Below, one piece after another: positions 15,687-24,015 of a stretch of DNA of 33,658 nucleotides. Source of the stretch: an uncultured bacterium (GTDB lineage: Bacteria; Bacillota_I; Bacilli_A; RF39; UBA660); contig CAMPCD010000010.1 of the NCBI GenBank assembly GCA_946643435.1, forward strand, positions 1 through 33,658. Reading direction: 5' to 3'. The translations under genes were made by a program, and so were the position numbers. How positions within the stretch are numbered: position 1 is the stretch's first letter; each line of letters begins with the position of its first letter. The notes below the pieces were generated by a model that saw only the letters and a list, made by a program, of their open reading frames with translations, did not search any database and was not told the origin of the DNA.

Positions 15687-16226
15687 TATTGCACATTTTG
15701 TTTCATCAACTATTGTTGCTTTATAATTACCTAATGAATAATACATTTTACAAGCATCACCTAATGTACATTCAGGATTAGCTTTAATTTTTTCATATTC
15801 AAATGATATATGTACAGTACAATCAGGATCTACCTTACATTTATTATTAGCTTCATTGTAATTACAATTTTTATCATAATATCCATGATCTGCTAAGTAT
15901 CTAACATTTACATCCATACCATTTAAAGCTGCATATTCAATAAAAGCATAACCAGATAATTCAGTACCTGTTGATGTGACATAACTAGCAGTTTTAACTA
16001 TCTTATGTCCTGATTCATCATATGTAGTAATCTTATTAGCATGTATTAAATCTTCTGCATACAATTTTGCACCATCAGTTATAGCCTGTTTATCAATATC
16101 TTTTATAGCTTGTTTAGCTGCTCCAAAGGCTCTTTGAAATACTGGTATTAATAATACAACTAATACTCCAGCAAGTGTTATAACAGCTAATACTTCAACT
16201 AAAGTAAAACCTTTATTCTTTTTCAT
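15681..16226 (-). CDS. Type IV pilin-like protein (class III signal)
   Basis: 181 aa. The N-terminus KKNKGFTLVEVLAVITLAG is a textbook prepilin signal: basic leader, Gly before the cleavage site, Phe+1 and Glu+5, then a hydrophobic helix that would form the pilin core. The globular part (~35-181) has eight or so cysteines and no match I can name. Products with this signal are type IV pilins or pseudopilins (competence or secretion). No prepilin peptidase, assembly ATPase or platform gene is in the window. The start is set to 16226, where GGGTG lies 6 nt upstream; the track start is 10 codons too long. It overlaps the queH end by 14 nt. Confidence 0.85.
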   Translation of the reverse strand: MKKNKGFTLVEVLAVITLAGVLVVLLIPVFQRAFGAAKQAIKDIDKQAITDGAKLYAEDLIHANKITTYDESGHKIVKTASYVTSTGTELSGYAFIEYAALNGMDVNVRYLADHGYYDKNCNYNEANNKCKVDPDCTVHISFEYEKIKANPECTLGDACKMYYSLGNYKATIVDETKCAIK

Positions 16227-16821
16227 CTTCATCACCCTTTGCATATAAACATCCACAGTAGTTTTGTCTATATAAACAATACTTTTTACATAGTTCTATA
16301 CTACGTTTATATCCTTCTCTTTTCTTAAAATCAGATAATAAATATTCAACACCCATTTGTTCTCCAATAGATGTACCTATTCTATTGATTGTTTCACTAT
16401 CTTTATATGGAGATACTGTTAATGTAGTACAGAAATAATCAAATTTCTTTTCCTTAGCTATCTTTGCTACATATTTCAGTCTAAATCCATAACAGACATG
16501 ACATCTTGCTCCACCTTCTGGTTCTTCTTCTAAACCTTTAGTTATCTCATGGAAATAATCATTTTCATAAGGAGCATCTATATATGGAATACCTAATTTA
16601 TTTAAGAATCCTATTTGTACATTCTTACGATGATCATATTCTTCAAGTGGTTCTATATTAGGATTGTAATATATTACAGTTATATCAAAGAAAGGTTTTA
16701 ATCTTTCTATAACTGATGAAGAACAAGGTCCACAACAAGAATGAAGTAATATACTCTTCTTTTCACCATTAAAGGATTCAATAGTTTTAATCATTACTTT
16801 ATCATAATTAATTTTATCCAT
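16213..16821 (-). CDS. queH: Epoxyqueuosine reductase QueH
   Basis: Catalyses the last step of queuosine tRNA modification, reducing epoxyqueuosine to queuosine; QueH is the non-QueG enzyme (formerly DUF208). Signature cysteines are all present: SCCGPCSS (29, 30, 33), ARCHVCYGFRL (107, 110) and a C-terminal CKKYCLYRQNYCGC cluster, which fit an Fe-S cluster and dimetal site. 202 aa is normal. I place the start at 16821 because AGAAGG precedes it; the start overlaps the ftsQ stop by 8 nt, suggesting coupled translation. No other queuosine gene is visible here. Confidence 0.95.
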   Translation of the reverse strand: MDKINYDKVMIKTIESFNGEKKSILLHSCCGPCSSSVIERLKPFFDITVIYYNPNIEPLEEYDHRKNVQIGFLNKLGIPYIDAPYENDYFHEITKGLEEEPEGGARCHVCYGFRLKYVAKIAKEKKFDYFCTTLTVSPYKDSETINRIGTSIGEQMGVEYLLSDFKKREGYKRSIELCKKYCLYRQNYCGCLYAKGDEDEKE

Positions 16822-17575
16822 TATTAGCACCTTCTGTTGATTGTTCAACTACTGTTTCTTCTCCCTTAGCTTTCTTATATATCATCTTACCTAAGTTACC
16901 ATCAAAGAAGAATGTACCAGGTTCAGTTATTCTATTTGTAGCAATAACATCTAAATATTCATTTAACCACGAACAATTCTTAGCATTAATATAAACTTGA
17001 TTTGAATCTGACATAGAAAGTAAGAATCTATTATTATCTAATATCGTATTAGTTGAATTATAAGGTGTATAAGTTATTTCACTTATAAGACCTAATACTC
17101 CACGATCTATCTTAGATAAATTCTCAGCAAGTAATACTAAAGATTCAGTTGGAGTATTATTTAACAACATAGGTAAAGCTCCAAATGATTCCTCATATGG
17201 TATTTGATTACCATCTTTTAATACCACATTATTACTTGATTTAATTACAAATACTGGACTATTCTCTTCTATATCTATCCTAATGGTAAAATTCCAACCA
17301 TATGAAACCTTAGCTTTACTTATTAAAGAATCACTTTCAAGTGTCTTCTTTAAATTATTAAGATTTAATGATATAAAAGAAGGATAATCTTGTAAGTTTA
17401 ACATTCTTATAATATCTATTTCTTTATAATAAGATACTCCATTTATTTCATAATGGTGTACTTTTTCTTTATAGATAAATAAACCAAAGGAAATAATAAT
17501 ATAAATCAAAAGTAAAAATACAATTATTCTAGGAACATTTAATACCTTTTTTGTTTTCTTATTATTTTTACTCAT
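16814..17575 (-). CDS. ftsQ: Cell division protein FtsQ/DivIB
   Basis: Divisome protein that bridges early and late division proteins at the septum. 253 aa with a short basic cytoplasmic tail, one membrane helix (~16-38, VFLLLIYIIISFGLFIY), a POTRA domain (~44-110: YEINGVSYYKEIDIIRML ... ISKAKVSYGWNFTIRIDIEE) and a beta domain. The 3' end has an extra acidic tail. murG-ftsQ order is the standard division/wall cluster order, which supports the call beyond the weak sequence conservation of the family. Start moved to 17575, where AGAAGGTG lies upstream. Confidence 0.9.
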   Translation of the reverse strand: MSKNNKKTKKVLNVPRIIVFLLLIYIIISFGLFIYKEKVHHYEINGVSYYKEIDIIRMLNLQDYPSFISLNLNNLKKTLESDSLISKAKVSYGWNFTIRIDIEENSPVFVIKSSNNVVLKDGNQIPYEESFGALPMLLNNTPTESLVLLAENLSKIDRGVLGLISEITYTPYNSTNTILDNNRFLLSMSDSNQVYINAKNCSWLNEYLDVIATNRITEPGTFFFDGNLGKMIYKKAKGEETVVEQSTEGANNG

Positions 17576-17588
17576 GATTTTCACCTTC

Positions 17589-18662
17589 TTATTTTAATAT
17601 TTCTTTAATTGTATTATAAATAATATCAGCAGAATCAGGATTAGCTAGTTTTAAAGCATTATCCTTATATTCTTTATATTTCTTTTTATCAGATAATATA
17701 TTATTTATCTTTTCTTTTAATATTTCTTTTGTTACATCTTTTTCTTCAATCATGTCTCCAGCTTTACTTTCTTTAATTGATAAAGCATTGTAGTATTGAT
17801 GATTATTAGCTACATATGGAGATGGTATAAGAATAGATGGTAAACCTAAAGCAGTTATTTCAGCAATTGATGAAGCTCCTGCTCTAGAGATAATTAAATC
17901 TACATCTTTCATTAAACCAGATAAATTATTTATAAATGGTTCTACAAATACATTTGAAGATAATTTTAGTTTTTTAAAGTCTTCATAATAATTCTTTCCA
18001 GTTATATATAATACTTCATAATCTTCATCTTCAATATCTTTTAAGAATGGTATCATCTTACCATTCATAACAGATGATCCAAGTGATCCATTTACAACAA
18101 GAACACACTTCTTATTTTTATGTAATCCATATGTTGTTTTATCTATTTTATCATTAACTAATGCATTAGATGCTGTAGGATTACCTGTAAGAATAGCATT
18201 ATCACCAAAATATTTTAAACTATCTTTAAATGATACACCTATCTTATCAGCTTTCTTAGATACCCATTTATTAGATTTACCAGGTATACTATTTTGTTCA
18301 TGTATAAATGTCTTAATACCTAATTGTTGAGCAGCTACTATAACTGGTAAAGTTACATATCCACCTACTCCAATTACAATATCAGGTTTAAACTTTTTCA
18401 TTATCTTTTTACATTTATGTATAGCTTTAGGAATTAAATATAAATCTTTTATATCATTTTTTATATTACTCTTTGTTAATCCATATATTTCTATAGCTTC
18501 ATATTTTATATTATTCATTGGTACAATATCTTTTTCCATTCTATTATGTGTACCTATATATAATATTTCTGAATCATATTCTTTTTCTTTAATCTTTTTA
18601 ACAATAGCTAAAGCAGGATAAATATGTCCACCTGTTCCACCAGCTGAAATAATAACTCGCAT
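17589..18662 (-). CDS. murG: UDP-GlcNAc:lipid I GlcNAc transferase MurG
   Basis: Peripheral membrane glycosyltransferase that makes lipid II, the last cytoplasmic step of peptidoglycan precursor synthesis. 357 aa (usual ~360). The first Rossmann domain opens with GGTGGHIYPALAI, the pocket motif FIHEQNSIPGKSNK follows, and the C-domain has RAGASSIAEITALGLPSILIP. Its presence shows a walled organism. It is the first gene of a tight unit with ftsQ 13 nt later. AGAGGTG is the RBS. Confidence 0.97.
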   Translation of the reverse strand: MRVIISAGGTGGHIYPALAIVKKIKEKEYDSEILYIGTHNRMEKDIVPMNNIKYEAIEIYGLTKSNIKNDIKDLYLIPKAIHKCKKIMKKFKPDIVIGVGGYVTLPVIVAAQQLGIKTFIHEQNSIPGKSNKWVSKKADKIGVSFKDSLKYFGDNAILTGNPTASNALVNDKIDKTTYGLHKNKKCVLVVNGSLGSSVMNGKMIPFLKDIEDEDYEVLYITGKNYYEDFKKLKLSSNVFVEPFINNLSGLMKDVDLIISRAGASSIAEITALGLPSILIPSPYVANNHQYYNALSIKESKAGDMIEEKDVTKEILKEKINNILSDKKKYKEYKDNALKLANPDSADIIYNTIKEILK

Positions 18663-18710
18663 ATTAACACCTCTAACAATATTATAATATAATTTTTAAG
18701 TATTTTTTAC

Positions 18711-18737
18711 ATAAAAAAAAGAAAGTGTAAACTTTCT
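18711..18737 (-). terminator. Terminator upstream of murG, ending the vanY unit
   Basis: Minus strand AGAAAGT, TTAC loop, ACTTTCT and eight T. The stem contains the stop codon region of the 146-aa membrane protein. Confidence 0.88.
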
Positions 18738-19176
18738 AATTTTCTTGTAACTTGATTATAAAATAATTAATTACGCCAGATATAATTGGTAGTAACAATG
18801 GATATGTTTGCATTGATACTACATCATATTTTCTCAATACACATAAAACAACTAAAGTAATTATTTCAACTATAATTGACATAACTAAAATGATTTTAGA
18901 TTTAAATAAATATAGAACATAATTAACAGCTTCATATATTAATACTATACTCATTGTAACTGTAGTATAAACAAATATATCTCTAGATACATCGTTAATA
19001 GCAGTTGCTAATTCAACATTACCATTTGTAGCAATAGCTAATGCACTCATAGCTGTAGCTGCAGTCATCATAATAATAATGTAATAACCAATTATATGTA
19101 CAAACATACCTACAATCTTAATAGTATTAATAACTAATAAATCCTTTTCTTGTTCTGTTTTTTTAACTCTAGCCAT
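18736..19176 (-). CDS. Hypothetical four-helix membrane protein
   Basis: Function not recognised. 146 aa with a short charged N-terminus (ARVKKTEQEKD) and four predicted membrane helices (about 15-45, 70-90, 95-115 and 122-142). No conserved polar motif is apparent. GGGAGAAAATATT precedes the ATG. It follows the VanY-like gene by 17 nt and is followed by a terminator, so the two form one unit; a joint role in wall maturation is possible but unproven. Confidence 0.75.
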   Translation of the reverse strand: MARVKKTEQEKDLLVINTIKIVGMFVHIIGYYIIIMMTAATAMSALAIATNGNVELATAINDVSRDIFVYTTVTMSIVLIYEAVNYVLYLFKSKIILVMSIIVEIITLVVLCVLRKYDVVSMQTYPLLLPIISGVINYFIIKLQEN

Positions 19177-19193
19177 AATATTTTCTCCCTTCC

Positions 19194-20216
19194 TTATTCT
19201 TTTGATTCATCTAAATAAAATGCATAATACTCATCATAAGTAATACCTGCATCATGCACTTTCTTAGCTAAGTCCTTACCTAAATATCTATAATGCCATG
19301 ATTCATAATGATATCCTGTAATCTTTTCATCACCTTCAGTATATCTAAGAATGAATCCATATTTATAAGAGTTTTCACTCAACCATGCATATGTTTTAGA
19401 ATCTTTAAATGTTTGAGCACTTGAACATTCCTTTGAATAAATATCTATTGCAAGTCCTGTTTGATGTTCAGACCAACCAGGTCTAGCAGCAATACTATCA
19501 GCATATGCTTCACCTTTATATTGTTTATAATAATTATATTCTTTTTCTTGTTCTACTTTTGATCTATATCCTGATAATGCAAGTAAGTAGATATCTTCTT
19601 GATTAGCTGCTTCCCACATCTCTAGATATGCATCATATACCTCTTGTCTTACTTCTATCTTATCATTTTCACCACCAAAGCGGTATTTCCAAGGAATAGC
19701 TACTAAATCATCAGGCGCATAATCACCTAATTGATAATGCTTATTAGCAATTACTGCTACTCCCTTAGATAGATCAGACTTTCTATCTTTAGTATATGGT
19801 TCCTCATTTGCATGTGAGTTAACAATACTCACTAAATGATTAAAATCATACTTTGAAGGTTCTTTATAATGAAAGAAATCTTGTTTCTTAGTTATTATTT
19901 GCTCTAAATATAAATCCAACTTAGCATACAAAAAATACTCACATTTAACAAAGTAAGGAATAAATTCTTTATATCCTTCTTCTTCTAATTGTTTTGTTCT
20001 TTCAATTAAATTACTTTCTTCATCATCATTTAATTTATCCAAAAATAATTTAACTTCATCATCAGTGTATCCTAATTCTTTTAACTTGTATTCATTAGAT
20101 TGCTTATATAAGTAATCTTGATAATACTTATATCCAAAAAAGGATGCAACACCTATGATAATTAGAAGAAATATGAAGAATTTAATAAATGTTTGAAACT
20201 TCATTTTCTTTTTCAT
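19194..20216 (-). CDS. VanY/DdcB-like D-Ala-D-Ala carboxypeptidase (peptidase M15B)
   Basis: Zinc peptidase that trims the terminal D-Ala of peptidoglycan stem peptides outside the cell. 340 aa: an N-terminal membrane anchor (~9-32, FIKFFIFLLIIIGVASFFGY), a helical linker of ~110 residues, and a catalytic domain with SGYRSKVEQEKEY, SEHQTGLAIDI (zinc His and Asp) and ESWHYRYLG (third zinc His), which is the complete M15B set. In most bacteria this is a wall-remodelling enzyme; vancomycin resistance would need vanHAX, not seen here. GAGGG lies upstream of the start. Confidence 0.93.
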   Translation of the reverse strand: MKKKMKFQTFIKFFIFLLIIIGVASFFGYKYYQDYLYKQSNEYKLKELGYTDDEVKLFLDKLNDDEESNLIERTKQLEEEGYKEFIPYFVKCEYFLYAKLDLYLEQIITKKQDFFHYKEPSKYDFNHLVSIVNSHANEEPYTKDRKSDLSKGVAVIANKHYQLGDYAPDDLVAIPWKYRFGGENDKIEVRQEVYDAYLEMWEAANQEDIYLLALSGYRSKVEQEKEYNYYKQYKGEAYADSIAARPGWSEHQTGLAIDIYSKECSSAQTFKDSKTYAWLSENSYKYGFILRYTEGDEKITGYHYESWHYRYLGKDLAKKVHDAGITYDEYYAFYLDESKE

Positions 20217-20250
20217 ATAATCCCTCTATTGTCATTATAATATAAAATAA

Positions 20251-20275
20251 AAAAGAACACAATATGTGTTCTTTT
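20251..20275 (-). terminator. HU gene terminator
   Basis: AAAAGAACAC (20251-20260) pairs with GTGTTCTTTT (20266-20275), a 10-bp stem. On the minus strand it continues into TTTTTTATTTTAT. Confidence 0.88.
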
Positions 20276-20283
20276 AAAGTATT

Positions 20284-20556
20284 CTAGTTAACAGAATCTT
20301 TTAATTTTGAACCAGCTTTGAATGAAACAACATTCTTTGCAGGAATCTTCATTGGTTGTTTTGTTAGAGGGTTAATACCTTCTCTAGCAGCTCTCTTCTT
20401 TGAAGAGAAAGTACCAAATCCAACTAGAGATACCTTTCCTTCTTTCTTTAATCCCTTTTGAATACCAGCTAATACAGCATCTAATACTCTACCAGCTTCT
20501 GCTTTTGAAACACCAGCTTCAGCAGCAACAAATTCTACTAATTCAGTTCTTGACAT
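20284..20556 (-). CDS. hup: DNA-binding protein HU
   Basis: Nucleoid-associated dimer that bends DNA. The 90-aa length is exact. Features: SRTELVEFVAAEAGVSKAEAGRVLDAV helices, the VGFGTF turn, and the DNA-clasp arm with the usual proline, GINPLTKQPMKIPA. The arm reads GINPLTKQ where many HUs have GRNPxTG. A strong GGGAGG RBS precedes it. It is transcribed singly, with a 28-bp palindrome overlapping the predicted start site. Confidence 0.97.
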   Translation of the reverse strand: MSRTELVEFVAAEAGVSKAEAGRVLDAVLAGIQKGLKKEGKVSLVGFGTFSSKKRAAREGINPLTKQPMKIPAKNVVSFKAGSKLKDSVN

Positions 20557-20598
20557 AATTTTTACCTCCCAAGTAAATGTATTTTTTTTCGTAGGCCA

Positions 20599-20626
20599 TT
20601 TAGTAGTAATGTACCTTACAACTAAA
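20599..20626 (-). promoter_or_regulatory. 28-bp interrupted palindrome at the HU promoter (operator candidate)
   Basis: Each half-site reads TTTAGTnGTAAnGT, with 12 of 14 positions matching between halves. It starts at the edge of the -10 hexamer and covers the predicted +1 to about +20. Position suggests a repressor operator. If transcription starts further upstream, the same sequence would form a hairpin in the leader RNA. No regulator is identified. Confidence 0.55.
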
Positions 20627-20654
20627 GCATACTAAATAAAATATACAAAATCAA
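20626..20654 (-). promoter_or_regulatory. HU promoter
   Basis: TTGATT (20649-20654), 17 nt, TATGCT (20626-20631) on the minus strand, giving a leader of about 60 nt before the strong GGGAGG site. Confidence 0.55.
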
Positions 20655-20655
20655 T

Positions 20656-20689
20656 AAAAAAAACACCATATTACAGTGTTTTTTTAATG
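20656..20689 (-). terminator. Terminator of the second DUF5305 operon
   Basis: AACAC ... GTGTT stem flanked by a run of A on one side and T on the other. On the minus strand it ends in a T7-T8 tract about 45 nt after the last gene. The loop of 9 nt makes it weaker than others here. Confidence 0.6.
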
Positions 20690-20731
20690 TTTTTTCGTTA
20701 ATTTTATCATTTATCAATAAATTATATTCAA

Positions 20732-21448
20732 TTACTTGGCATCAATATTACAAGTACATGAAACATTACCACTTGTATTATAACAAGTTATAGTAGCTGT
20801 TGCATCACTGATGCCACTTGTACATAGTGTTTTCCCAGTATCTTTATACTTGTAATCACCAGTAGTTTTTGTTGAATATTTCTTAGTCATCGATGAGTTA
20901 TTTTTAATAGAATCAAATGATAATGTATTACCATCAGGAGTAGTTATTGACACACTTCTATTTGAAGAAGTAGGACTAACATGTATAATCTTTTCAGTGG
21001 TTTTATATTCACTTGTTGAATTATTATATGTTCCTGGTCCTCCACTTGGTACTTTATTTACTGGTCTAACAGTTGTACCTGTTGTTGTTTCTCTTTCTAC
21101 TGAAACAATACTCTTTTGAGTAGTTGAAATACGTTCAATAGCTGACTTAGTTGTTTCTGTAGTTGTCTTTTTAACAAATGGATTCATACCATTTTTATCT
21201 AAAAAGAAATAAACAACAACAACTGAACCAATTAATATTAATATAACTAATAAAACAGTTATTACATCACGCCAACTAAGACTTCTTTTTACAGTTGTTT
21301 GAATATTAGTTTTTAAATGTTCATCCAACGTATGTGATACACTTTCATCTTTTGTTGGTTGTGTTGTTTGTACTACTGTTGGTTGTTGTTCTTTTTTTAC
21401 AACTATTACTTTCTTTGTTTGTATTACTTTTTTATTATTATCTTCCAT
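20732..21448 (-). CDS. Thr/Ser-rich single-pass surface protein, unknown
   Basis: Function not recognised. 238 aa: a basic cytoplasmic region (~1-60), one membrane helix at ~62-85 (VITVLLVILILIGSVVVVYFF), a Thr/Ser-rich stalk (TTTETTKSAIERISTTQ) and a small C-terminal domain with four cysteines (LCTSG, TCYN, SCTCN) that may form disulfides. It is the last gene of the operon that begins at 24504, 8 nt after the Ig-like gene. The Thr-rich stalk is like that of the CAP lipoprotein at 28947. Confidence 0.72.
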   Translation of the reverse strand: MEDNNKKVIQTKKVIVVKKEQQPTVVQTTQPTKDESVSHTLDEHLKTNIQTTVKRSLSWRDVITVLLVILILIGSVVVVYFFLDKNGMNPFVKKTTTETTKSAIERISTTQKSIVSVERETTTGTTVRPVNKVPSGGPGTYNNSTSEYKTTEKIIHVSPTSSNRSVSITTPDGNTLSFDSIKNNSSMTKKYSTKTTGDYKYKDTGKTLCTSGISDATATITCYNTSGNVSCTCNIDAK

Positions 21449-21456
21449 ATTAACAC

Positions 21457-22482
21457 CTATTTATTAATTTCAAATAATGTAAATGATCCATATCCATCAG
21501 CTAAATCCACACGCATAGTTGATTTACCAGCTCCATTTACTTCAATATGATAAATATAACTATTAGACTCTTTACCTCTACCAACATATGAAGCAGATGC
21601 ATTTAATCCTTGATTATCAAAAGACACACTTAAACTCTTATTATCAAAGTGTTGATTATATTTATCTTGGAAAGTAACTAATACATCAAACGATTCACTT
21701 AATGGAGTTATAGATCTTCTTTCTTTATATACGTCTCCTTCTAACACTTTAACAGTAACTTTATTTTCAACAACGTATATCTTAGTAGATGAACTACTAT
21801 TTCCTATATTTAAAGTTAAAGTCATTTCTCCTAATTTTTTACCAGTTAAAATAGGTAAAGACGTATTTTTATCAACAGATAACGATACCATATCTTTCGA
21901 ACTAGGTGTATAACTTATACCTGATATATTGTATCCTAAAGGATATACATCCAATTCAGGAGTTACTTTACCTTTTGTTGCAACAAAATAATAAGGATAT
22001 TTAAAATTAACATTTGCTGTAGCTATACTAATAACATTAATATTTATTTCTGCTTTTACATCTGCATATGATGCATATAATGTTGCAGTTCCAGTTAAAT
22101 TACCTGTTGATAATAAATATGTATTACCAGATGCTTGTACACTTATTATATTTGCATCTGATACTTCAAAGTTAACATTCCTGATACTTATTCCATCTAA
22201 ATTAAGAAAAGATGAAATATCAACAGATGCATTAGTAGCTACATCAACTGAAGTATTATTAAATCTCATAGAACAATTTAAACATAAATTAATTGTTGTT
22301 TGTTCCTGTTTCTTAGTTGCTATATATGTCGATTCTTCACCATCACTTGGTTTCTTAGAACCTTGAAGATTTAAATCAAAATCAAAACCAAATACTAGCA
22401 AATAAGAAGCAATAATAAATACTGAAACAATTAATACTATTGGAAGTGAATTAACTGTTCCATCCTTATTTTTTATTTTCAT
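21457..22482 (-). CDS. Membrane-anchored Ig-like (Big2-type) surface protein
   Basis: 341 aa with one N-terminal helix (~14-34, LPIVLIVSVFIIASYLLVFGF), a CLNC motif at about 67-70 and an all-beta remainder. Repeated segments such as FEVSDANIISVQASG...TGTATLYA and YTPSSKDMVSLSVDKN...LGEMTLTLN have the pattern of bacterial Ig-like domains (Big2), probably two or three in tandem. Such domains usually mediate adhesion or extend a surface protein. The specific partner is unknown. It lies 9 nt after the Nudix gene and belongs to the DUF5305 copy 2 operon. Confidence 0.72.
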   Translation of the reverse strand: MKIKNKDGTVNSLPIVLIVSVFIIASYLLVFGFDFDLNLQGSKKPSDGEESTYIATKKQEQTTINLCLNCSMRFNNTSVDVATNASVDISSFLNLDGISIRNVNFEVSDANIISVQASGNTYLLSTGNLTGTATLYASYADVKAEININVISIATANVNFKYPYYFVATKGKVTPELDVYPLGYNISGISYTPSSKDMVSLSVDKNTSLPILTGKKLGEMTLTLNIGNSSSSTKIYVVENKVTVKVLEGDVYKERRSITPLSESFDVLVTFQDKYNQHFDNKSLSVSFDNQGLNASASYVGRGKESNSYIYHIEVNGAGKSTMRVDLADGYGSFTLFEINK

Positions 22483-22491
22483 TTAAATCAC

Positions 22492-22992
22492 CTAGTTATT
22501 TTTTATATAATTTAAGAAATTACGACATGAATCTGATAAATCTTTATCAGCTAAATATTGATTTAAAGTCTTTCTTGTAAATTCAACACATCTTTCAGGT
22601 TCCATATTAACTAATTCACCAGATACTACTCTACCTTTATAGCATAATACTACCCAATCAATTAATTCATTAGAATTTTTATCAACATGTTGAGTATGTT
22701 GAGCAACAACAAAGTCATCTATCTCAAATGTTGCTTCAACACCAGCTTCTTCTCTTAACTCACGAAGTAAAGCTTCTCTAAAATCACCATCAGATCTATC
22801 TACTGATCCTCCAATAGCTTCAAGTTTACCTACTTCGTCACGAGCCTTTTCTCCTCTTCTATGTAAGATGATCTTACCATCTTGGTCATATAAAATACAT
22901 ACAACACATACTTTCATTTTATGTATTGTAGTATCATTTACAATCTTATCAATAAGTTCATCTATATTGTATACTTCTTCATTAAATAACAT
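22492..22992 (-). CDS. Nudix hydrolase
   Basis: 166 aa, predicted to cleave a nucleoside diphosphate linked to another moiety. The C-terminal half of the Nudix box is intact (RELREEAGV). The first half reads GGSVDRSDGDF, one residue longer than usual, with Asp where the first Glu is expected, so metal binding could differ. The fold continues with DWVVLCYKGRVVSGEL. Substrate is not readable. It starts 2 nt after the DUF5305 stop, so it is translated with surface-protein genes, an unusual company for a housekeeping hydrolase. Confidence 0.88.
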   Translation of the reverse strand: MLFNEEVYNIDELIDKIVNDTTIHKMKVCVVCILYDQDGKIILHRRGEKARDEVGKLEAIGGSVDRSDGDFREALLRELREEAGVEATFEIDDFVVAQHTQHVDKNSNELIDWVVLCYKGRVVSGELVNMEPERCVEFTRKTLNQYLADKDLSDSCRNFLNYIKNN

Positions 22993-22994
22993 AC

Positions 22995-23993
22995 TTATTT
23001 CCTCTTCTTACTAACACTTACCTTATAAACATATGCATAGTTATCATATATTACAGTAAATATTGTCTCTTTGTGTTTAATTATTTCTACAAAGTCTATA
23101 GGTACTTTATGTAACTTAGATTGAGCTAATAACTCATCCATAGTATCAACAAATACTACATCTTTATTAGTTAAATTTGGTAAGAAGTTAATCTTAACTA
23201 AAGAATCTTTATATTTCTTCTTAATTGAATTTAATTCTTCATCATTAATTTCTTCTACTGGAGTTATTCTTTCAATTAAATAAGTAATACATAAAATATA
23301 TAAAACAACTGATCCTAAGAATTCACAGCAAATGATTAAATATGTTTTGTCATTCTTGATTTCATTAGAGAATTCTTTATAACTCTTTTCTTCACTTGGA
23401 GTTACAGTTATATATTCACCTGTTGTTATAGGAATATCTATTTCAATCTCTTTAGAATTAGTTACATATTTATCTATTTCTTTATTATATATATGATAAG
23501 TAACAACTAATTCATATTTAATCTTAGCTTTAAAATAATCAGCTATTTCTTTATTATTTTTAATAATATCTTTTAAATTAATATTAGTTAATTGATTAAT
23601 CTTAATAATATTTTTATTATCTAATTCATATTTATAATCTATAGATCTATATATTTCTTTCTTTTCTTCTACATTATCGAATAAAACTCCTCTTACATAA
23701 TATGTATAATCACCTGTTACAGCTTTATCAAATAAAGTTTGATAATTAAAGAATGCATCTATGGATTTAATATTATTAACATCATAGTCTTTTGTATTTT
23801 TAGAATTATAAAAATTATTATCTACTGATTCTATATTATATGTTAATGAGTTTTTTTCATTTATAGTTAATCTAGTAATATCAGTAGTATGTAATCTTAA
23901 GTTATCAAAATATAAATAATAATATAAAGAAATATTAGCTAATATTATTAATATTATTATAAATATAATATAAACTATCCTTCTTTTTTTCAT
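22995..23993 (-). CDS. DUF5305 family membrane protein (copy 2)
   Basis: 332 aa, paralogous in layout to 6186-7346: N-terminal helix (~5-27), an extracytoplasmic domain of ~190 residues (YYVRGVLFDN, YELVVTYHIY, IEIDIPITTGEYI), a second helix (~217-240) and a cytoplasmic tail of ~90. It shares with copy 1 the 'xYELxVTYxI' and 'IxIPxT' strand order. Sequence identity looks low, so the DUF5305 call rests on architecture and motifs. I use the ATG at 23993; the track's TTG start would abut the RBS. It is preceded by a small secreted protein, as copy 1 is preceded by a CalY-like gene and a SipW. Confidence 0.75.
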   Translation of the reverse strand: MKKRRIVYIIFIIILIILANISLYYYLYFDNLRLHTTDITRLTINEKNSLTYNIESVDNNFYNSKNTKDYDVNNIKSIDAFFNYQTLFDKAVTGDYTYYVRGVLFDNVEEKKEIYRSIDYKYELDNKNIIKINQLTNINLKDIIKNNKEIADYFKAKIKYELVVTYHIYNKEIDKYVTNSKEIEIDIPITTGEYITVTPSEEKSYKEFSNEIKNDKTYLIICCEFLGSVVLYILCITYLIERITPVEEINDEELNSIKKKYKDSLVKINFLPNLTNKDVVFVDTMDELLAQSKLHKVPIDFVEIIKHKETIFTVIYDNYAYVYKVSVSKKRK

Positions 23994-24015
23994 AGTATCA
24001 CACAACCCTTATTTA

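Noticed and set aside
19194-20216. Vancomycin-resistance gene vanY
   Set aside because: M15B carboxypeptidases are common wall enzymes, and no vanHAX, vanR or vanS is nearby.
20599-20626. HU palindrome read as CIRCE, CopY or Fur box
   Set aside because: Half-sites do not match TTAGCACTC, TACAnnTGTA or the Fur consensus.
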